From NCBI GenBank assembly GCA_036375995.1, contig DASVBE010000095.1:25908-89907 (forward strand): 64,000 nucleotides of DNA. Reading direction: 5' to 3'. Positions 41,936 through 50,199 of the stretch are shown here, one piece after another; the first letter of the stretch is position 1; each line of letters starts with the position of its first letter. The notes beneath the pieces were generated by a model. The model had not been told where the DNA came from. It was given only the letters and a program-made list of their open reading frames with translations, and did not search any database. The translations under genes were made by a program, and so were the position numbers. Source of the DNA: DASVBE01 sp036375995 (GTDB lineage: Bacteria > Actinomycetota > Actinomycetes > Streptosporangiales > Streptosporangiaceae).

Positions 41936-42472
41936 TCAGCGGCGAAAGGCGCAGGCTTGCAGGTGGTCGTTGACCACCCCGGTGGCCTGCATGGCCGCGT
42001 AGGCGGTGACCGGGCCGGTGAAGGTGAAGCCGGCCCGCTTGAGCTCGCGGGACAGCGCCTTGGAGGCAGGTGTCCAGGCGGGGACGTCGGCGAGCGTTAC
42101 CGGCGCCGGATGGTCGTCGGCGGCGTATTGCCAGACCAGCGCGGACAGGCCGCCGGGCAGGCTCAGCGCGGCCCGGGCGTTGGTGATCGCGGCGTCGATC
42201 TTGGCCCGGTTCCTGACGATGCCCGCGTCCGCCAGCAGCCGGTCCCGGTCCTGCGGCCCGAACGCGGCGACCGTGGCCAGGTCGAAGCCGGCGAACGCGG
42301 CCCGGAATGCGGCCCGCTTGCGCAGGATCGTCAGCCAGGACAGGCCGGACTGGAAGGCCTCCAGGCAGAACCGCTCGAACATGGCCTCGTCGCCGCGCAC
42401 CGGTGTGCCCCACTCGGTGTCGTGGTAGGCCTGCAGGTCGGCGGTAGACAAGGCCCAGGGGCAGCGGGCCAG
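41936..42472 (-). CDS. tag: DNA-3-methyladenine glycosylase I
   Basis: Base-excision-repair glycosylase (HhH superfamily with a zinc snap) removing 3-methyladenine. AYHDTEWGTPV, MFERFCLEAFQSGLSWLTIL and FTFTGPVTAYAAMQATGVVN are typical; the C-terminal NDHLQACAF supplies the His and Cys zinc ligands. The first standard start (TTG 42451) would drop the conserved N-terminal RCPWA whose Cys is the remaining zinc ligand. The codons before it encode L-A-R-C-P-W-A, so initiation is more likely at CTG 42472 (178 residues). It follows the DivIVA-like gene by 38 bp on the same strand. Confidence 0.9.
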   Translation of the reverse strand: MARCPWALSTADLQAYHDTEWGTPVRGDEAMFERFCLEAFQSGLSWLTILRKRAAFRAAFAGFDLATVAAFGPQDRDRLLADAGIVRNRAKIDAAITNARAALSLPGGLSALVWQYAADDHPAPVTLADVPAWTPASKALSRELKRAGFTFTGPVTAYAAMQATGVVNDHLQACAFRR

Positions 42473-42510
42473 CCCGTCGGGCCCGGTTTCGGCACCCCGG
42501 CCCGGCGTGG

Positions 42511-43638
42511 TCAGGGCTGCTCCCCGGGGTCGTGGGCGGTGTCGTAGGGGCCGGCGGCGGGGTCGTGGGCGTCGGCGGGGTGCGGGGCGGCGGCGGGCGG
42601 TGCGTCGTCCTGGGCGGCCGGCTGCTCGGTGCGCCGCTGCCAGACCAGCCAGGGGTTGGCCTCCGCGCTGGGCTCCGGTGCCCCCGGCCGGTCGGCCAGT
42701 TCCCGGTGCAGCACGCTCGGCCGGGACGGCATCGAGCCCTGAATCGGCCCGTGGGTTCCGGCTGAGGGGCCGGGCGGGGCCTGGGGGTCCGTGGGGGCGG
42801 GTGCGGCCGTCCGGGACGGCGCTGGCCGGGACGGCGCTGGCCGGGACGGCAGCTGTCCTGACGGCTGGGCGGGCCTAGACGGCAGCCCGGCGGCCGGCGG
42901 CCCGGCGGGGCCCGCCGGGGTGGCGGTCTGGGTCTGGTCCTGGCCGCTCAGGGGAATGTGCGGCATGGAGCTGTTCGGCATGGGCTCGGGGAGCAGCGAC
43001 CCGGCCTTGGTGGTGGCCTTCGGCGGCCAGGACGAAACGGGCCGGGACGGCAGCGGCGACGCGGACGCCTGCGCCTGCGGGTGCTGCGGCGTCTGCCACG
43101 GGACGCCCGCGGGTGGCGCGGCGGGCGGTTCCGCGGGCAGCCGGGCGGGCGGCCTGGTCGGCGGCCTGGTCGGCAGGCCGGCCTTGGTCACCGGACCGGT
43201 CACCGGCCCACTGGCGTCGGGCTGTGGACCGGCCCCGAAGCCGGGCCCCGGCGGCGGCTCTGGCCGCATGGTGTCGGCCCGCAGCGCGGGGTCGGCCCGC
43301 GTTGCGGGATCCGCGCACGGTCCGGGGTCGGCCCGCAGCGCCGGGCTGGTCCGGACCGGGAGCTGCTCGGCAAGCTGGCGGCGCAGGGTGGCGATCTCCA
43401 CCTCGCGTTCGGAGATAGCCCGGGCAATCTGGCCGAACGCCGCGTCGGTGGCCTCCCGGTGGTAGCCGAACAGCGCAGTTGGCGGCCGCATCAGCGCCAC
43501 GTCGGTCGAGGTGACCTCGTCCAGCTCGACCGGCCGGTAGTCGGCCTCGGCTGGGTCAAGCTCGCCGCCGCGGCCCACCGCAACGGCAATGACGCCAATC
43601 AGGATGACGGCGGCGACAGCGAGCAGGACCACGGGCAC
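42511..43638 (-). CDS. DivIVA-domain membrane protein with long Pro-rich tail (Rv1209-like position)
   Basis: A 375-residue protein. The N-terminus is one membrane helix (VVLLAVAAVILIGVIAVAVG), followed by a short DivIVA-like segment: TSTDVALMRPPTALFGYHRE (DivIVA core) and FGQIARAISEREVEIATLRR (coiled coil). The remaining ~270 residues are Pro/Ala/Ser-rich and disordered, with degenerate SRPAP repeats encoded by tandem 15-bp units near 42811-42855. A protein of this type sits beside tag in actinobacteria. GTG 43638 gives the membrane helix directly; only 26 bp separate it from the divergent FolP-like gene. Possibly a polar-growth or division-site protein. Confidence 0.8.
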   Translation of the reverse strand: MPVVLLAVAAVILIGVIAVAVGRGGELDPAEADYRPVELDEVTSTDVALMRPPTALFGYHREATDAAFGQIARAISEREVEIATLRRQLAEQLPVRTSPALRADPGPCADPATRADPALRADTMRPEPPPGPGFGAGPQPDASGPVTGPVTKAGLPTRPPTRPPARLPAEPPAAPPAGVPWQTPQHPQAQASASPLPSRPVSSWPPKATTKAGSLLPEPMPNSSMPHIPLSGQDQTQTATPAGPAGPPAAGLPSRPAQPSGQLPSRPAPSRPAPSRTAAPAPTDPQAPPGPSAGTHGPIQGSMPSRPSVLHRELADRPGAPEPSAEANPWLVWQRRTEQPAAQDDAPPAAAPHPADAHDPAAGPYDTAHDPGEQP

Positions 43639-43664
43639 AGAAGAAATCGTGCCATGCTCCAGCC

Positions 43665-44297
43665 ATGAACAGGACCTCAGCGCGGCCGCCCGGCCGGCGA
43701 ACCGCGCTGATGGTGGTCGCGGACACGGCCGCGGCGGCGAGCAGCGCGGTGGATGAGGGAGCGGACCTGATCGACCTGACCGGCGCGGCTCCGGCCGAGG
43801 TCGCCGCGTTCCGGCAGGCACATCCCGGCATCCCGGTCTGCGCGGACGGGGACGGCGGTCAGGCCGGCCTGACCAGGGACCCGGCCGTCGCGGCCGCCAG
43901 CGGCGCCCGGCTGATCTGCGCCCGCCAGGAAGAAGCCGCACGGTCCGGCCTGCCGCCGGAGCGGCTGCTGATCGAGACCTCCCCAGCCGGCCTGATGGCC
44001 GCGCTGGCCGGCGGCTACCCGGTCCTGGTGGACCTGCCCGGCACCGGCGCCCGGCCCGGCCTGACGTTCCCGGACGACGGGACAGCCCCGGACGACGGGA
44101 CAGCCCTGGACGAGGCCGCTGTACCGGGGGACGGGCCGCCGGGGCCGGCGGCGCTGGCCGTGGCGGCGCTGAGCGGGTGGCTGGGGGCGGCCGCGGTGCG
44201 GACGCGCCACCCGCAGCCCGTGCGGCGCGCCCTGGACCTGACCGATTCGGTGCGCGGGGTGCGCCCACCCGCGCGGACCGTACGCGGGCTGGCCTGA
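43665..44297 (+). CDS. Shrunken FolP2-like (dihydropteroate synthase-like) protein
   Basis: A 210-residue protein. Its end, RGVRPPARTVRGLA, matches the distinctive C-terminus of actinobacterial FolP2 (as recalled, IQGVRPPTRTVRGLA), and EGADLIDLTG matches the DHPS strand GADVIDVGG. The barrel is about 100 residues shorter than FolP2: the pterin-binding NxTPDSF loop is replaced by ADT, and the later Asn, Asp and Lys/Arg active-site motifs are not seen. It also contains a duplicated 18-bp unit (GACGACGGGACAGCCC) near 44072. I infer a non-catalytic relative. It lies where folP2 is found in related genomes, next to the LOG gene. Confidence 0.75.
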   Translation: MNRTSARPPGRRTALMVVADTAAAASSAVDEGADLIDLTGAAPAEVAAFRQAHPGIPVCADGDGGQAGLTRDPAVAAASGARLICARQEEAARSGLPPERLLIETSPAGLMAALAGGYPVLVDLPGTGARPGLTFPDDGTAPDDGTALDEAAVPGDGPPGPAALAVAALSGWLGAAAVRTRHPQPVRRALDLTDSVRGVRPPARTVRGLA

Positions 44298-44346
44298 GCA
44301 CCGACCGCGCCTGAACCCCGGCCGTGCCTGAGCCCGGACCCCGGGG

Positions 44347-45111
44347 TCAGGCGCCAGGGCCGCCCGTCGACTGGTGCGCGGCGACGATGATCTTTACGAC
44401 GTCCTGCGGGTCGTCGGCCACCCGGATCAGCTCCGGATCGGCGTGGGCGATCTTCCCGGAAGTACGCAGGGTGTTCTCGAACCAGGTCAGCAGCCCGGAC
44501 CAGTAGTCGCTGCCGACCAGCACGATCGGGAACTGCGTGATCTTCCCGGTCTGCACCAGGGTGAGGGCCTCGAACAGCTCGTCCAGCGTGCCGAACCCGC
44601 CCGGCAGCACCACGAACGCCTGGGAGTACTTCACGAACATCGTCTTGCGGACGAAGAAGTAGCGGAACTCCAGGCCGATCTCGATGTGGTCGTTCAGGCC
44701 CTGTTCCACCGGCAGCTCGATGCCGAGCCCGACGGACACCCCGTTGGCGGCGGCCGCCCCCTTGTTGGCGGCCTCCATGATCCCCGGGCCGCCCCCGGTG
44801 ATCACCGCGTAGCCGGCCTCGGCCAGCCCGGCGCCGATCCGCTCGGCCTGCTCGTACTCACGGGAGCCCGGCGGGGTCCGGGCCGAGCCGAACACCGACA
44901 CCGCGGGCCCGAGTTCGGCCAGCAGCCCGAAACCCTCGACGAACTCCGCCTGGATGCGCAGCACCCGCCACGGGTCGGTGTGCACCCAGTCGGCCGGGCC
45001 GCGCCGGTCGAGCAGGCGCTGGTCCGTGGTCGTCTTGGGAATGGCCTTGCCGCGCAGCGTGGCCGGGCCCTGGCGGCGGACCCGGCGCCGCGATTCGGGA
45101 TTAACGCCCAT
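44347..45111 (-). CDS. LOG family protein (TIGR00730, cytokinin riboside 5'-monophosphate phosphoribohydrolase-like)
   Basis: A 254-residue Rossmann-like nucleoside-monophosphate phosphoribohydrolase. The catalytic signature VVLPGGFGTLDELFEALTLV (P-G-G-x-G-T-x-x-E) and VSVFGSARTPPGSREYEQA are present, and YAVITGGGPGIMEAANKGA is the nucleotide-binding segment. Such proteins hydrolyse AMP-type nucleotides to base and ribose phosphate. It sits 39 bp behind the small membrane-protein gene in the same direction and is convergent with the FolP-like gene. Confidence 0.94.
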   Translation of the reverse strand: MGVNPESRRRVRRQGPATLRGKAIPKTTTDQRLLDRRGPADWVHTDPWRVLRIQAEFVEGFGLLAELGPAVSVFGSARTPPGSREYEQAERIGAGLAEAGYAVITGGGPGIMEAANKGAAAANGVSVGLGIELPVEQGLNDHIEIGLEFRYFFVRKTMFVKYSQAFVVLPGGFGTLDELFEALTLVQTGKITQFPIVLVGSDYWSGLLTWFENTLRTSGKIAHADPELIRVADDPQDVVKIIVAAHQSTGGPGA

Positions 45112-45150
45112 GGCGCCAAAGGTAGCGCCGACTAGGCCCGCAGGCTGCGA

Positions 45151-45555
45151 TCAGTGCCGCCGCGCCCAGGACACGTTGATGACACCGATGATGACCCAGA
45201 TCAGCGCGACAAGCCAGAACCCGCCGCCGCCGTGCGCGACCGGCAGTACCGTCCCGGCCACGCCGATGCCGATGCCCATCGAGCCGAGCGCCAGGATGAC
45301 CGAGGCCGCGCTCATGCGGGCTGGCGCGGCGGGCACGGCCGGCGAATGCGGCTCGGGCGCCGGGGCCGGCCGGCGGAACTCGCGCCGCGCGGACGCGGAC
45401 GGCTGGCTATGGCCCATGCGGGCGTCGACGCGCCGGTCGATCTCCTCGCCGATGCGGTCGATCAGGCTTTCCGCCACAGCTTCGTCGTACTGCGGGCCGA
45501 GTTCGCGGTGCGCGGCGGCCGCCGCCGTGATCTCGTCACGGGCCGTCTGGTCCAT
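45151..45555 (-). CDS. Small membrane protein of unknown function
   Basis: A 134-residue protein. The N-terminal 50 residues are helical (ITAAAAAHRELGPQYDEAVA, ESLIDRIGEEIDRRVDARMG) and resemble a recurrent actinobacterial cytosolic segment preceding two membrane helices. The C-terminus has hydrophobic stretches VILALGSMGIGIGVAGTVLP and FWLVALIWVIIGVINVSW. ATG 45555 is chosen because homolog-like sequence begins at MDQTARDE; ATG 45570 is an alternative. It lies directly upstream of the LOG gene and may be co-transcribed. No function known. Confidence 0.78.
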   Translation of the reverse strand: MDQTARDEITAAAAAHRELGPQYDEAVAESLIDRIGEEIDRRVDARMGHSQPSASARREFRRPAPAPEPHSPAVPAAPARMSAASVILALGSMGIGIGVAGTVLPVAHGGGGFWLVALIWVIIGVINVSWARRH

Positions 45556-45732
45556 AGCCTCACGATACATCTCGATAATGCGGCCCGTCCAGACAACGCC
45601 GGCCAGAGCCACCGGCCGATTCGGAAGCACCCGCCGGGAGCCGCCGGGTGCCTCAATTTCTCCTGCCCAGCATGGCATTCGGCCGGCTAGCCCGGCGAAT
45701 TACCGCACTGACTCCGGGTAGCTTCTGATGCT

Positions 45733-46575
45733 GTGCCGGGAACCAGCCGCCGTGGCCGCCGAGTGGCCGTGGGGGCGGTTGCTGCCCTGATCGCCCTGGG
45801 CGCCGTCGGCTACGTCGCGTTCCGCCACGTTCAGCCGCTGCTGGCGGGCAGTGGCTGTGAGGTCCGTACCCACGGCCAGGTGTACAAGCTCAACGCCAGC
45901 CAGGCCGGTATCGCAGCCACGATCGCGGGCGTGGCCAGCCACAAGGCGCTGCCCAACCGGGCCGTCACCATCGCCTACGCAGCCGCCCTGCAGGAGTCCA
46001 AGCTCCAGGACCTCCGCTACGGCGACCGCGACTCGGTCGGCGTGTTCCAGCAGCGGCCGTCCGAGGGCTGGGGCTCGGCCCGTGCGCTGATGGACCCGGT
46101 GTACGCCTCCACGAAGTTCTTCGAGGCCCTGGTCGGCGTGCACGGCTACCTCAAGCTGCCGGTCTACAAGGCCGCCCAGGCGGTGCAGCGCAGCGCCGAC
46201 GGCACCGCGTACGTGCAGTACACGCCGACCGCCGCCGGGCTGAGCCGGGGGTTCAGCGGCAACGTGCCGCGGTCGGTCTGGTGCTGGTACACCGCCCAGC
46301 CCAGGCAGAAGGCCCGGCTGGCCGCGGCCAGCCGCCAGCTGACCCACGCGTTCGGGCCGCTGACCATGCGAACCGAGGCCGACCCTGTGCTGCGGATCAA
46401 GCTCGACCGGCGCGGTGAGGACTGGGCGGTGGCCGCCTGGGCGGTCTCGCACGCCAGGCGGTACGGGTTCACCGAGGTCCGCGTCGGGGAGTACCGCTGG
46501 CGGATGGTCAAGGGCGAGAAGGGCTGGACCCGCAGCCCGGCCAAGGCGCCGCCGGATACGGTCGAGGTCGGCTGA
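45733..46575 (+). CDS. Membrane-anchored secreted lysozyme/transglycosylase-like protein
   Basis: A 280-residue protein with a basic start (PGTSRRGRRVAVGA), one signal-anchor helix (VAVGAVAALIALGAVGYVAF) and an exported domain. AYAAALQESKLQDLRYGDRD followed by SVGVFQQRPSEGWG is the hallmark of an actinobacterial secreted family whose Q-E-S-K-L stretch resembles the catalytic Glu region of lytic transglycosylases. The C-terminal part carries WAVSHARRYGFTEVRVGEYRW. Often annotated only as a hypothetical or heavy-metal transporter, which I do not support. GTG start. Divergent from the small membrane protein. Confidence 0.75.
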   Translation: MPGTSRRGRRVAVGAVAALIALGAVGYVAFRHVQPLLAGSGCEVRTHGQVYKLNASQAGIAATIAGVASHKALPNRAVTIAYAAALQESKLQDLRYGDRDSVGVFQQRPSEGWGSARALMDPVYASTKFFEALVGVHGYLKLPVYKAAQAVQRSADGTAYVQYTPTAAGLSRGFSGNVPRSVWCWYTAQPRQKARLAAASRQLTHAFGPLTMRTEADPVLRIKLDRRGEDWAVAAWAVSHARRYGFTEVRVGEYRWRMVKGEKGWTRSPAKAPPDTVEVG

Positions 46576-46770
46576 TAGCCTGCGAATTGGGCAGGCATCC
46601 GCGTCAAGCGGTGCTGACCTGCGGCCGGATTCCGGACCCGGCCGATTGGGCCCTACGCGCCCCGGGAAACGCGATACTAGGCGCGCTGGCCGCCACACCC
46701 AGGCCCGGCGGCTGGCCCGCTGCGTGGCCCGCGCGGCACGCTGGCGCGCGAACTGAAGAGGAGTTCGAAC

Positions 46771-47100
46771 GTGACCTATATCATCGCCCAGCCGTGCGTT
46801 GATCTGCTCGACAAGTCGTGCATCGAGGAATGCCCCGTGGACTGCATCTACGAGGGCGATCGCATGCTGTACATCCATCCGGATGAGTGCGTGGACTGCG
46901 GTGCCTGCGAGCCGGTCTGCCCGGTCGAGGCGATCTTCTACGAGGACGACGTGCCCGACCAGTGGAAGGGCTTCTACAAGGCCAACGTCGAGTTCTTCGA
47001 GGACCTCGGCTCGCCCGGCGGCGCCGCCAAGACCGGCAAGATCCACAAGGATCACCCGCTGGTGGCCGCGCTGCCGCCGCAGGAGACGGCGGAAGCCTGA
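46771..47100 (+). CDS. fdxA: 7Fe ferredoxin (3Fe-4S/4Fe-4S)
   Basis: A 109-residue ferredoxin with cluster ligands Cys9, Cys17, Cys21 and Cys25 (QPCVDLLDKSCIEECPVDC) and then CVDCGACEPVCPVEAI, typical of the actinobacterial 7Fe type that mixes a 3Fe-4S and a 4Fe-4S cluster. The C-terminal extension (WKGFYKANVEFFEDLG, KTGKIHKDHP) is conserved in FdxA. GTG start preceded by AAGAGGAG. It overlaps functionally with dapC, which starts 4 bp after its stop, the same order as in mycobacteria. Confidence 0.96.
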   Translation: MTYIIAQPCVDLLDKSCIEECPVDCIYEGDRMLYIHPDECVDCGACEPVCPVEAIFYEDDVPDQWKGFYKANVEFFEDLGSPGGAAKTGKIHKDHPLVAALPPQETAEA

Positions 47101-47104
47101 TCCG

Positions 47105-48205
47105 GTGACCCTGGCCAGCCGCCTGCCGGTTTTCCCCTGGGACGAGCTCGCGCCCGCCAAAGCCAAGGCGCAGGCCCACCCCGGCGGGATCGTCGACCTG
47201 TCGATCGGGACCCCGGTCGACCCGGTTCCTCCCGTGGTGCGCGCGGCCCTGTCGGCGGCGGCCGACTCGCCCGGCTATCCGCAGGTGCACGGCACCGCGG
47301 CGCTGCGTGAGGCGGCGGCGGGCTGGCTGGCCCGGCGGCACGGCGTGACCGTGTCCCCGGACGCGGTGCTGCCGGTGCTCGGCACCAAGGAGCTCGTGGC
47401 GTCGCTGCCCGCGCTGCTTGCCTGCGGCCCCGGCGACCGGGTGGTCTACCCGGAACTGGCCTATCCCACCTACCGGATCGGCGCCCTGCTGGCCGGCGCG
47501 GAGCCTGTCGCGGCGGACAGCACCGTTGCCGCTGGCCCGGCGCCGGTCCGGCTGGCCTGGCTGAACTCGCCATCCAACCCGACCGGGCGCGTCCTGCCCG
47601 CCGGGCACCTGGCGAAGATGGTCAGCTGGGCCAGGGAGCGCGGGGCGGTGCTCGCCTCCGACGAGTGCTACCTCGGCCTCGGCTGGGAGGCGGAGCCGGT
47701 CTCGGTTCTGCACCCCGACGTCTGCGGCGGCTCGCACGACGGGCTGCTGGCGGTGCACTCGCTGTCCAAGCGGTCCAACCTGGCCGGTTACCGCGCGGGC
47801 TTCATCACCGGCGACCCGGCTCTGGTCGCCGACCTGCTGGAGATCCGCAAGCACTCAGGGATGATGCTGCCCGCGCCAGTCCAGGCGGCGATGACCGCCG
47901 CGCTCAGCGACGACGAGCATGCCGACGAACAGCGGCAGCGGTACGCGGACCGGCGCACCCGGCTGCGGCCCGCGCTGGAAGCGGCAGGCTGGTCGGTAAC
48001 CCACTCAGAAGCCGGCCTGTACCTGTGGGCCGAGCACCGTGCACACGACTGCTGGGGGTCTGTGCACGCGCTCGCCGAGGCCGGGATCCTGGTCGCCCCG
48101 GGAGAGTTCTACGGCCCGGCCGGCGCCCGCCACGTGCGGGTCGCGCTCACCGCCACCGACGAGCGCATCGACGCCGCCGTCACCCGGCTCGCCGAACTGG
48201 CCTGA
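47105..48205 (+). CDS. dapC: Succinyldiaminopimelate transaminase
   Basis: A 366-residue class I/II aminotransferase for the succinylase branch of lysine/diaminopimelate synthesis. Motifs: VDLSIGTPVDPVPPVVRAAL, VLPVLGTKELVASLPALL, WLNSPSNPTGRVL, SDECYLGLGWE, the PLP Lys in VHSLSKRSNLAGYRAGF, and KHSGMMLPAPVQAA. The NPTG and SKRS context identifies the DapC/ArgD-like actinobacterial transaminase. GTG 47105 fits the family start VTLASRLPVFPWDEL. A strong terminator lies 32 bp after its stop. Confidence 0.95.
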   Translation: MTLASRLPVFPWDELAPAKAKAQAHPGGIVDLSIGTPVDPVPPVVRAALSAAADSPGYPQVHGTAALREAAAGWLARRHGVTVSPDAVLPVLGTKELVASLPALLACGPGDRVVYPELAYPTYRIGALLAGAEPVAADSTVAAGPAPVRLAWLNSPSNPTGRVLPAGHLAKMVSWARERGAVLASDECYLGLGWEAEPVSVLHPDVCGGSHDGLLAVHSLSKRSNLAGYRAGFITGDPALVADLLEIRKHSGMMLPAPVQAAMTAALSDDEHADEQRQRYADRRTRLRPALEAAGWSVTHSEAGLYLWAEHRAHDCWGSVHALAEAGILVAPGEFYGPAGARHVRVALTATDERIDAAVTRLAELA

Positions 48206-48236
48206 CAGGCCACCGGCCGGGTCCGGGTACGCACCG

Positions 48237-48277
48237 CTATCGGGCGGGTCTTGCCTTCGGCGAGGCCCGCCCGATAG
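48237..48277 (+). terminator. Strong terminator hairpin after dapC
   Basis: CTATCGGGCGGG (48237-48248) pairs perfectly with CCCGCCCGATAG (48266-48277); inner bases TCTTGC/GCGAGG extend the stem to about 18 pairs with a TTCG-type loop. It ends the fdxA-dapC unit. A smaller GC hairpin (GCGGGGCGCGGGCCCCGC) follows within 30 bp. Confidence 0.8.
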
Positions 48278-48449
48278 GAATACGGCAGCGGGGCGCGGGC
48301 CCCGCCCTTCCCGGCCAGGCCGCTCACAGGCTCGCCGGATCCTCCCGCAGGCGGCCGGCCAGCTGCGTCCGGGACCGGACGCCGAGCTTGGCGCCCGTTA
48401 GCTATCCGGCAGCGGGGCGGCGGGACCGGGGGGAACCTAGGCTGGGTTC

Positions 48450-49208
48450 GTGCTGAGCCTCTTCGACCCCGGTACCGGCCGGGCCGAGCCGCTTACCCCG
48501 GCCCACCGCGGTGAGCTGCGCATCCTTAGCCGTGGCGGGCCGCCGGGTCTGGCTGGGCTTTGTGAGCTGCTGCTACCGGACCTGATCAGGAGGACCGCGG
48601 AGTGGCACCGGCTGCGGGTGGCCAGCGCCTGGGCGGAGAACGGCGCCTGGGCGGGGAACGGGAGCGGGACTGCGTTCCGGCAGGCGGCCAGCGCGCTCAA
48701 CCTGCGGCCGCCGGACACCGACGACCTTGGGCCGGCGGCTGACGTGTGCACCGGGGAGGGCGGGCCGGCCGCTGCTGGCTGCCGGGCTCGCTCCGGACCG
48801 GTGACCTTTCCCGCGGACCTCGGCGGGACCGGCCCGGACCCGCTGGCCGGGCTGGACGGCCGCGGCCTTGACCCGCTGGCCCTGCGCCTGGTCCTGCTCG
48901 GCCGGCGCTACCGCGACCCGCTCACCGTGACCTGGCCCGCGCTGGCCGCCGCCGGGGCGGAACTGGCCTCCTGGCGGGGCCTGGTGGCGGGCTGGGCCAA
49001 CCTGCCAAGCCGGCCGATGTCGGCCGCGCACCGGGGCCGGATCGCCGCCGCGTTCGACGACGACCTGGACACCCCGGCCGCGCTGGCGGTGCTGCGGGAT
49101 CTGGCGGCCGACCCGGCGGTGCCGCCCGGCGCCCGGTTCGAGACGTTCGCGGACGCCGACCGGCTGTTCGGGCTCGACCTGGTGCGGGACGTCGGCCGGG
49201 CCGGCTGA
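48450..49208 (+). CDS. Cysteinyl-tRNA-synthetase-like protein lacking the catalytic core
   Basis: A 252-residue protein whose two ends match CysRS while the middle does not. The start LSLFDPGTGRAEPLTP resembles CysRS LRLYDTATRTVRPF. From about residue 140, LDPLALRLVLLGRRYRDPLT, then IAAAFDDDLDTPAALAVLRD (residue ~202) and ADADRLFGLDL are the DALR/anticodon-side helices of CysRS or MshC. The HIGH and KMSKS motifs, zinc Cys ligands and CP1 domain are absent: ~100 low-complexity residues stand in place of ~250. It is therefore not a synthetase; role unknown. GTG start. Confidence 0.78.
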   Translation: MLSLFDPGTGRAEPLTPAHRGELRILSRGGPPGLAGLCELLLPDLIRRTAEWHRLRVASAWAENGAWAGNGSGTAFRQAASALNLRPPDTDDLGPAADVCTGEGGPAAAGCRARSGPVTFPADLGGTGPDPLAGLDGRGLDPLALRLVLLGRRYRDPLTVTWPALAAAGAELASWRGLVAGWANLPSRPMSAAHRGRIAAAFDDDLDTPAALAVLRDLAADPAVPPGARFETFADADRLFGLDLVRDVGRAG

Positions 49209-49354
49209 TCCCCCGCCACCACGCAACGTCCCGCTGCTCAGCAGCCTCACTACGCAACAGATCGCCGCTGATGCGCAGTCTCCGCGCACCACAGCATTGC
49301 TGCCCCGCTCCTAGCCTTGAAGTGATCATCTCGCCCTGGCGGAGAGGAGCCGAA

Positions 49355-50188
49355 TTGACCCTGCTGCCCGTCGCCACGCGCCCCCGGACGGCGCTGGCCA
49401 GGACGTACCTGATGTGCCCGCCCGAGTACTTCGCGGTGACCTATTCGATCAACCCGTGGATGAACCCGGCCGAGCCGGTGGACCGCGACAGGGCCCTGGC
49501 CCAGTGGCAGGGTCTGCGGGACACGTTCGTGCGGCTGGGTCATACGGTGCACACGATCACGCCCGAGCCGGGGCTGCCGGACATGGTGTTCGCGGCCAAC
49601 GGCGGGACGGTCATCGGCGGCCGGGCCCTCGGCGCCCGGTTCAAGTACCCGGAGCGGCAGCAGGAGGCCGCCGCTTACCTGGCCTGGTTCCAGCAGAACG
49701 GGTTCGCCGGCGCCGTGCTGTCCAGCCAGGTGCACGAGGGCGAGGGTGACATCGTGTTCGCCGGCGGCTCGGTGCTGGCCGGCCACGGTTTCCGCAGCGA
49801 CGAGGCCGCGGCCGCCGAGGTGACCAGCGCGTTCGGCCTGCCGGTGATCAGCCTCCGGCTGACCGACCCGCGGTTCTACCACCTGGACACCGCGCTGGCC
49901 GTGCTGGACGACGAGAGCGCCGCTTACTACCCGGCCGCCTTCGACGGGGCCAGCCGGGCCGCGCTGGCCAGCCGGTTCCCCGAGCTGATCGAGGCGTCCG
50001 AGGACGACGCCGCGGTGCTCGGCCTGAACGCGGTCAGCGACGGCCGGCACGTGGTGCTGCCCGTCCAGGCAGCCGGGCTCACCGCGAAGCTGGCCGCCGC
50101 AGGGTTCGAGCCGGTGCCAGTGGACATGTCAGAACTACGGAAGGCCGGCGGGGGGCCGAAGTGCTGCACGCTGGAACTGCGGTCGTGA
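49355..50188 (+). CDS. ddaH: Dimethylargininase / N,N-dimethylarginine dimethylaminohydrolase
   Basis: A 277-residue pentein-fold guanidino hydrolase converting (methylated) arginine derivatives to citrulline. Visible elements: YLMCPPEYFAVTYSINPWM, PDMVFAANGGTVIGG, HEGEGDIVFAGGSVLAGHG, the catalytic His in DGRHVVLPV and the nucleophile Cys in GGPKCCTLEL. TTG 49355 is preceded by GAGAGGAG at 6 nt. It is 11 bp before rocD, forming an arginine/ornithine catabolic pair. The 146-bp upstream region carries direct repeats (ACGCAAC) and AGCA-T-TGCT, possibly regulatory sites. Confidence 0.93.
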   Translation: MTLLPVATRPRTALARTYLMCPPEYFAVTYSINPWMNPAEPVDRDRALAQWQGLRDTFVRLGHTVHTITPEPGLPDMVFAANGGTVIGGRALGARFKYPERQQEAAAYLAWFQQNGFAGAVLSSQVHEGEGDIVFAGGSVLAGHGFRSDEAAAAEVTSAFGLPVISLRLTDPRFYHLDTALAVLDDESAAYYPAAFDGASRAALASRFPELIEASEDDAAVLGLNAVSDGRHVVLPVQAAGLTAKLAAAGFEPVPVDMSELRKAGGGPKCCTLELRS

Positions 50189-50199
50189 GGAGGCAGGAC

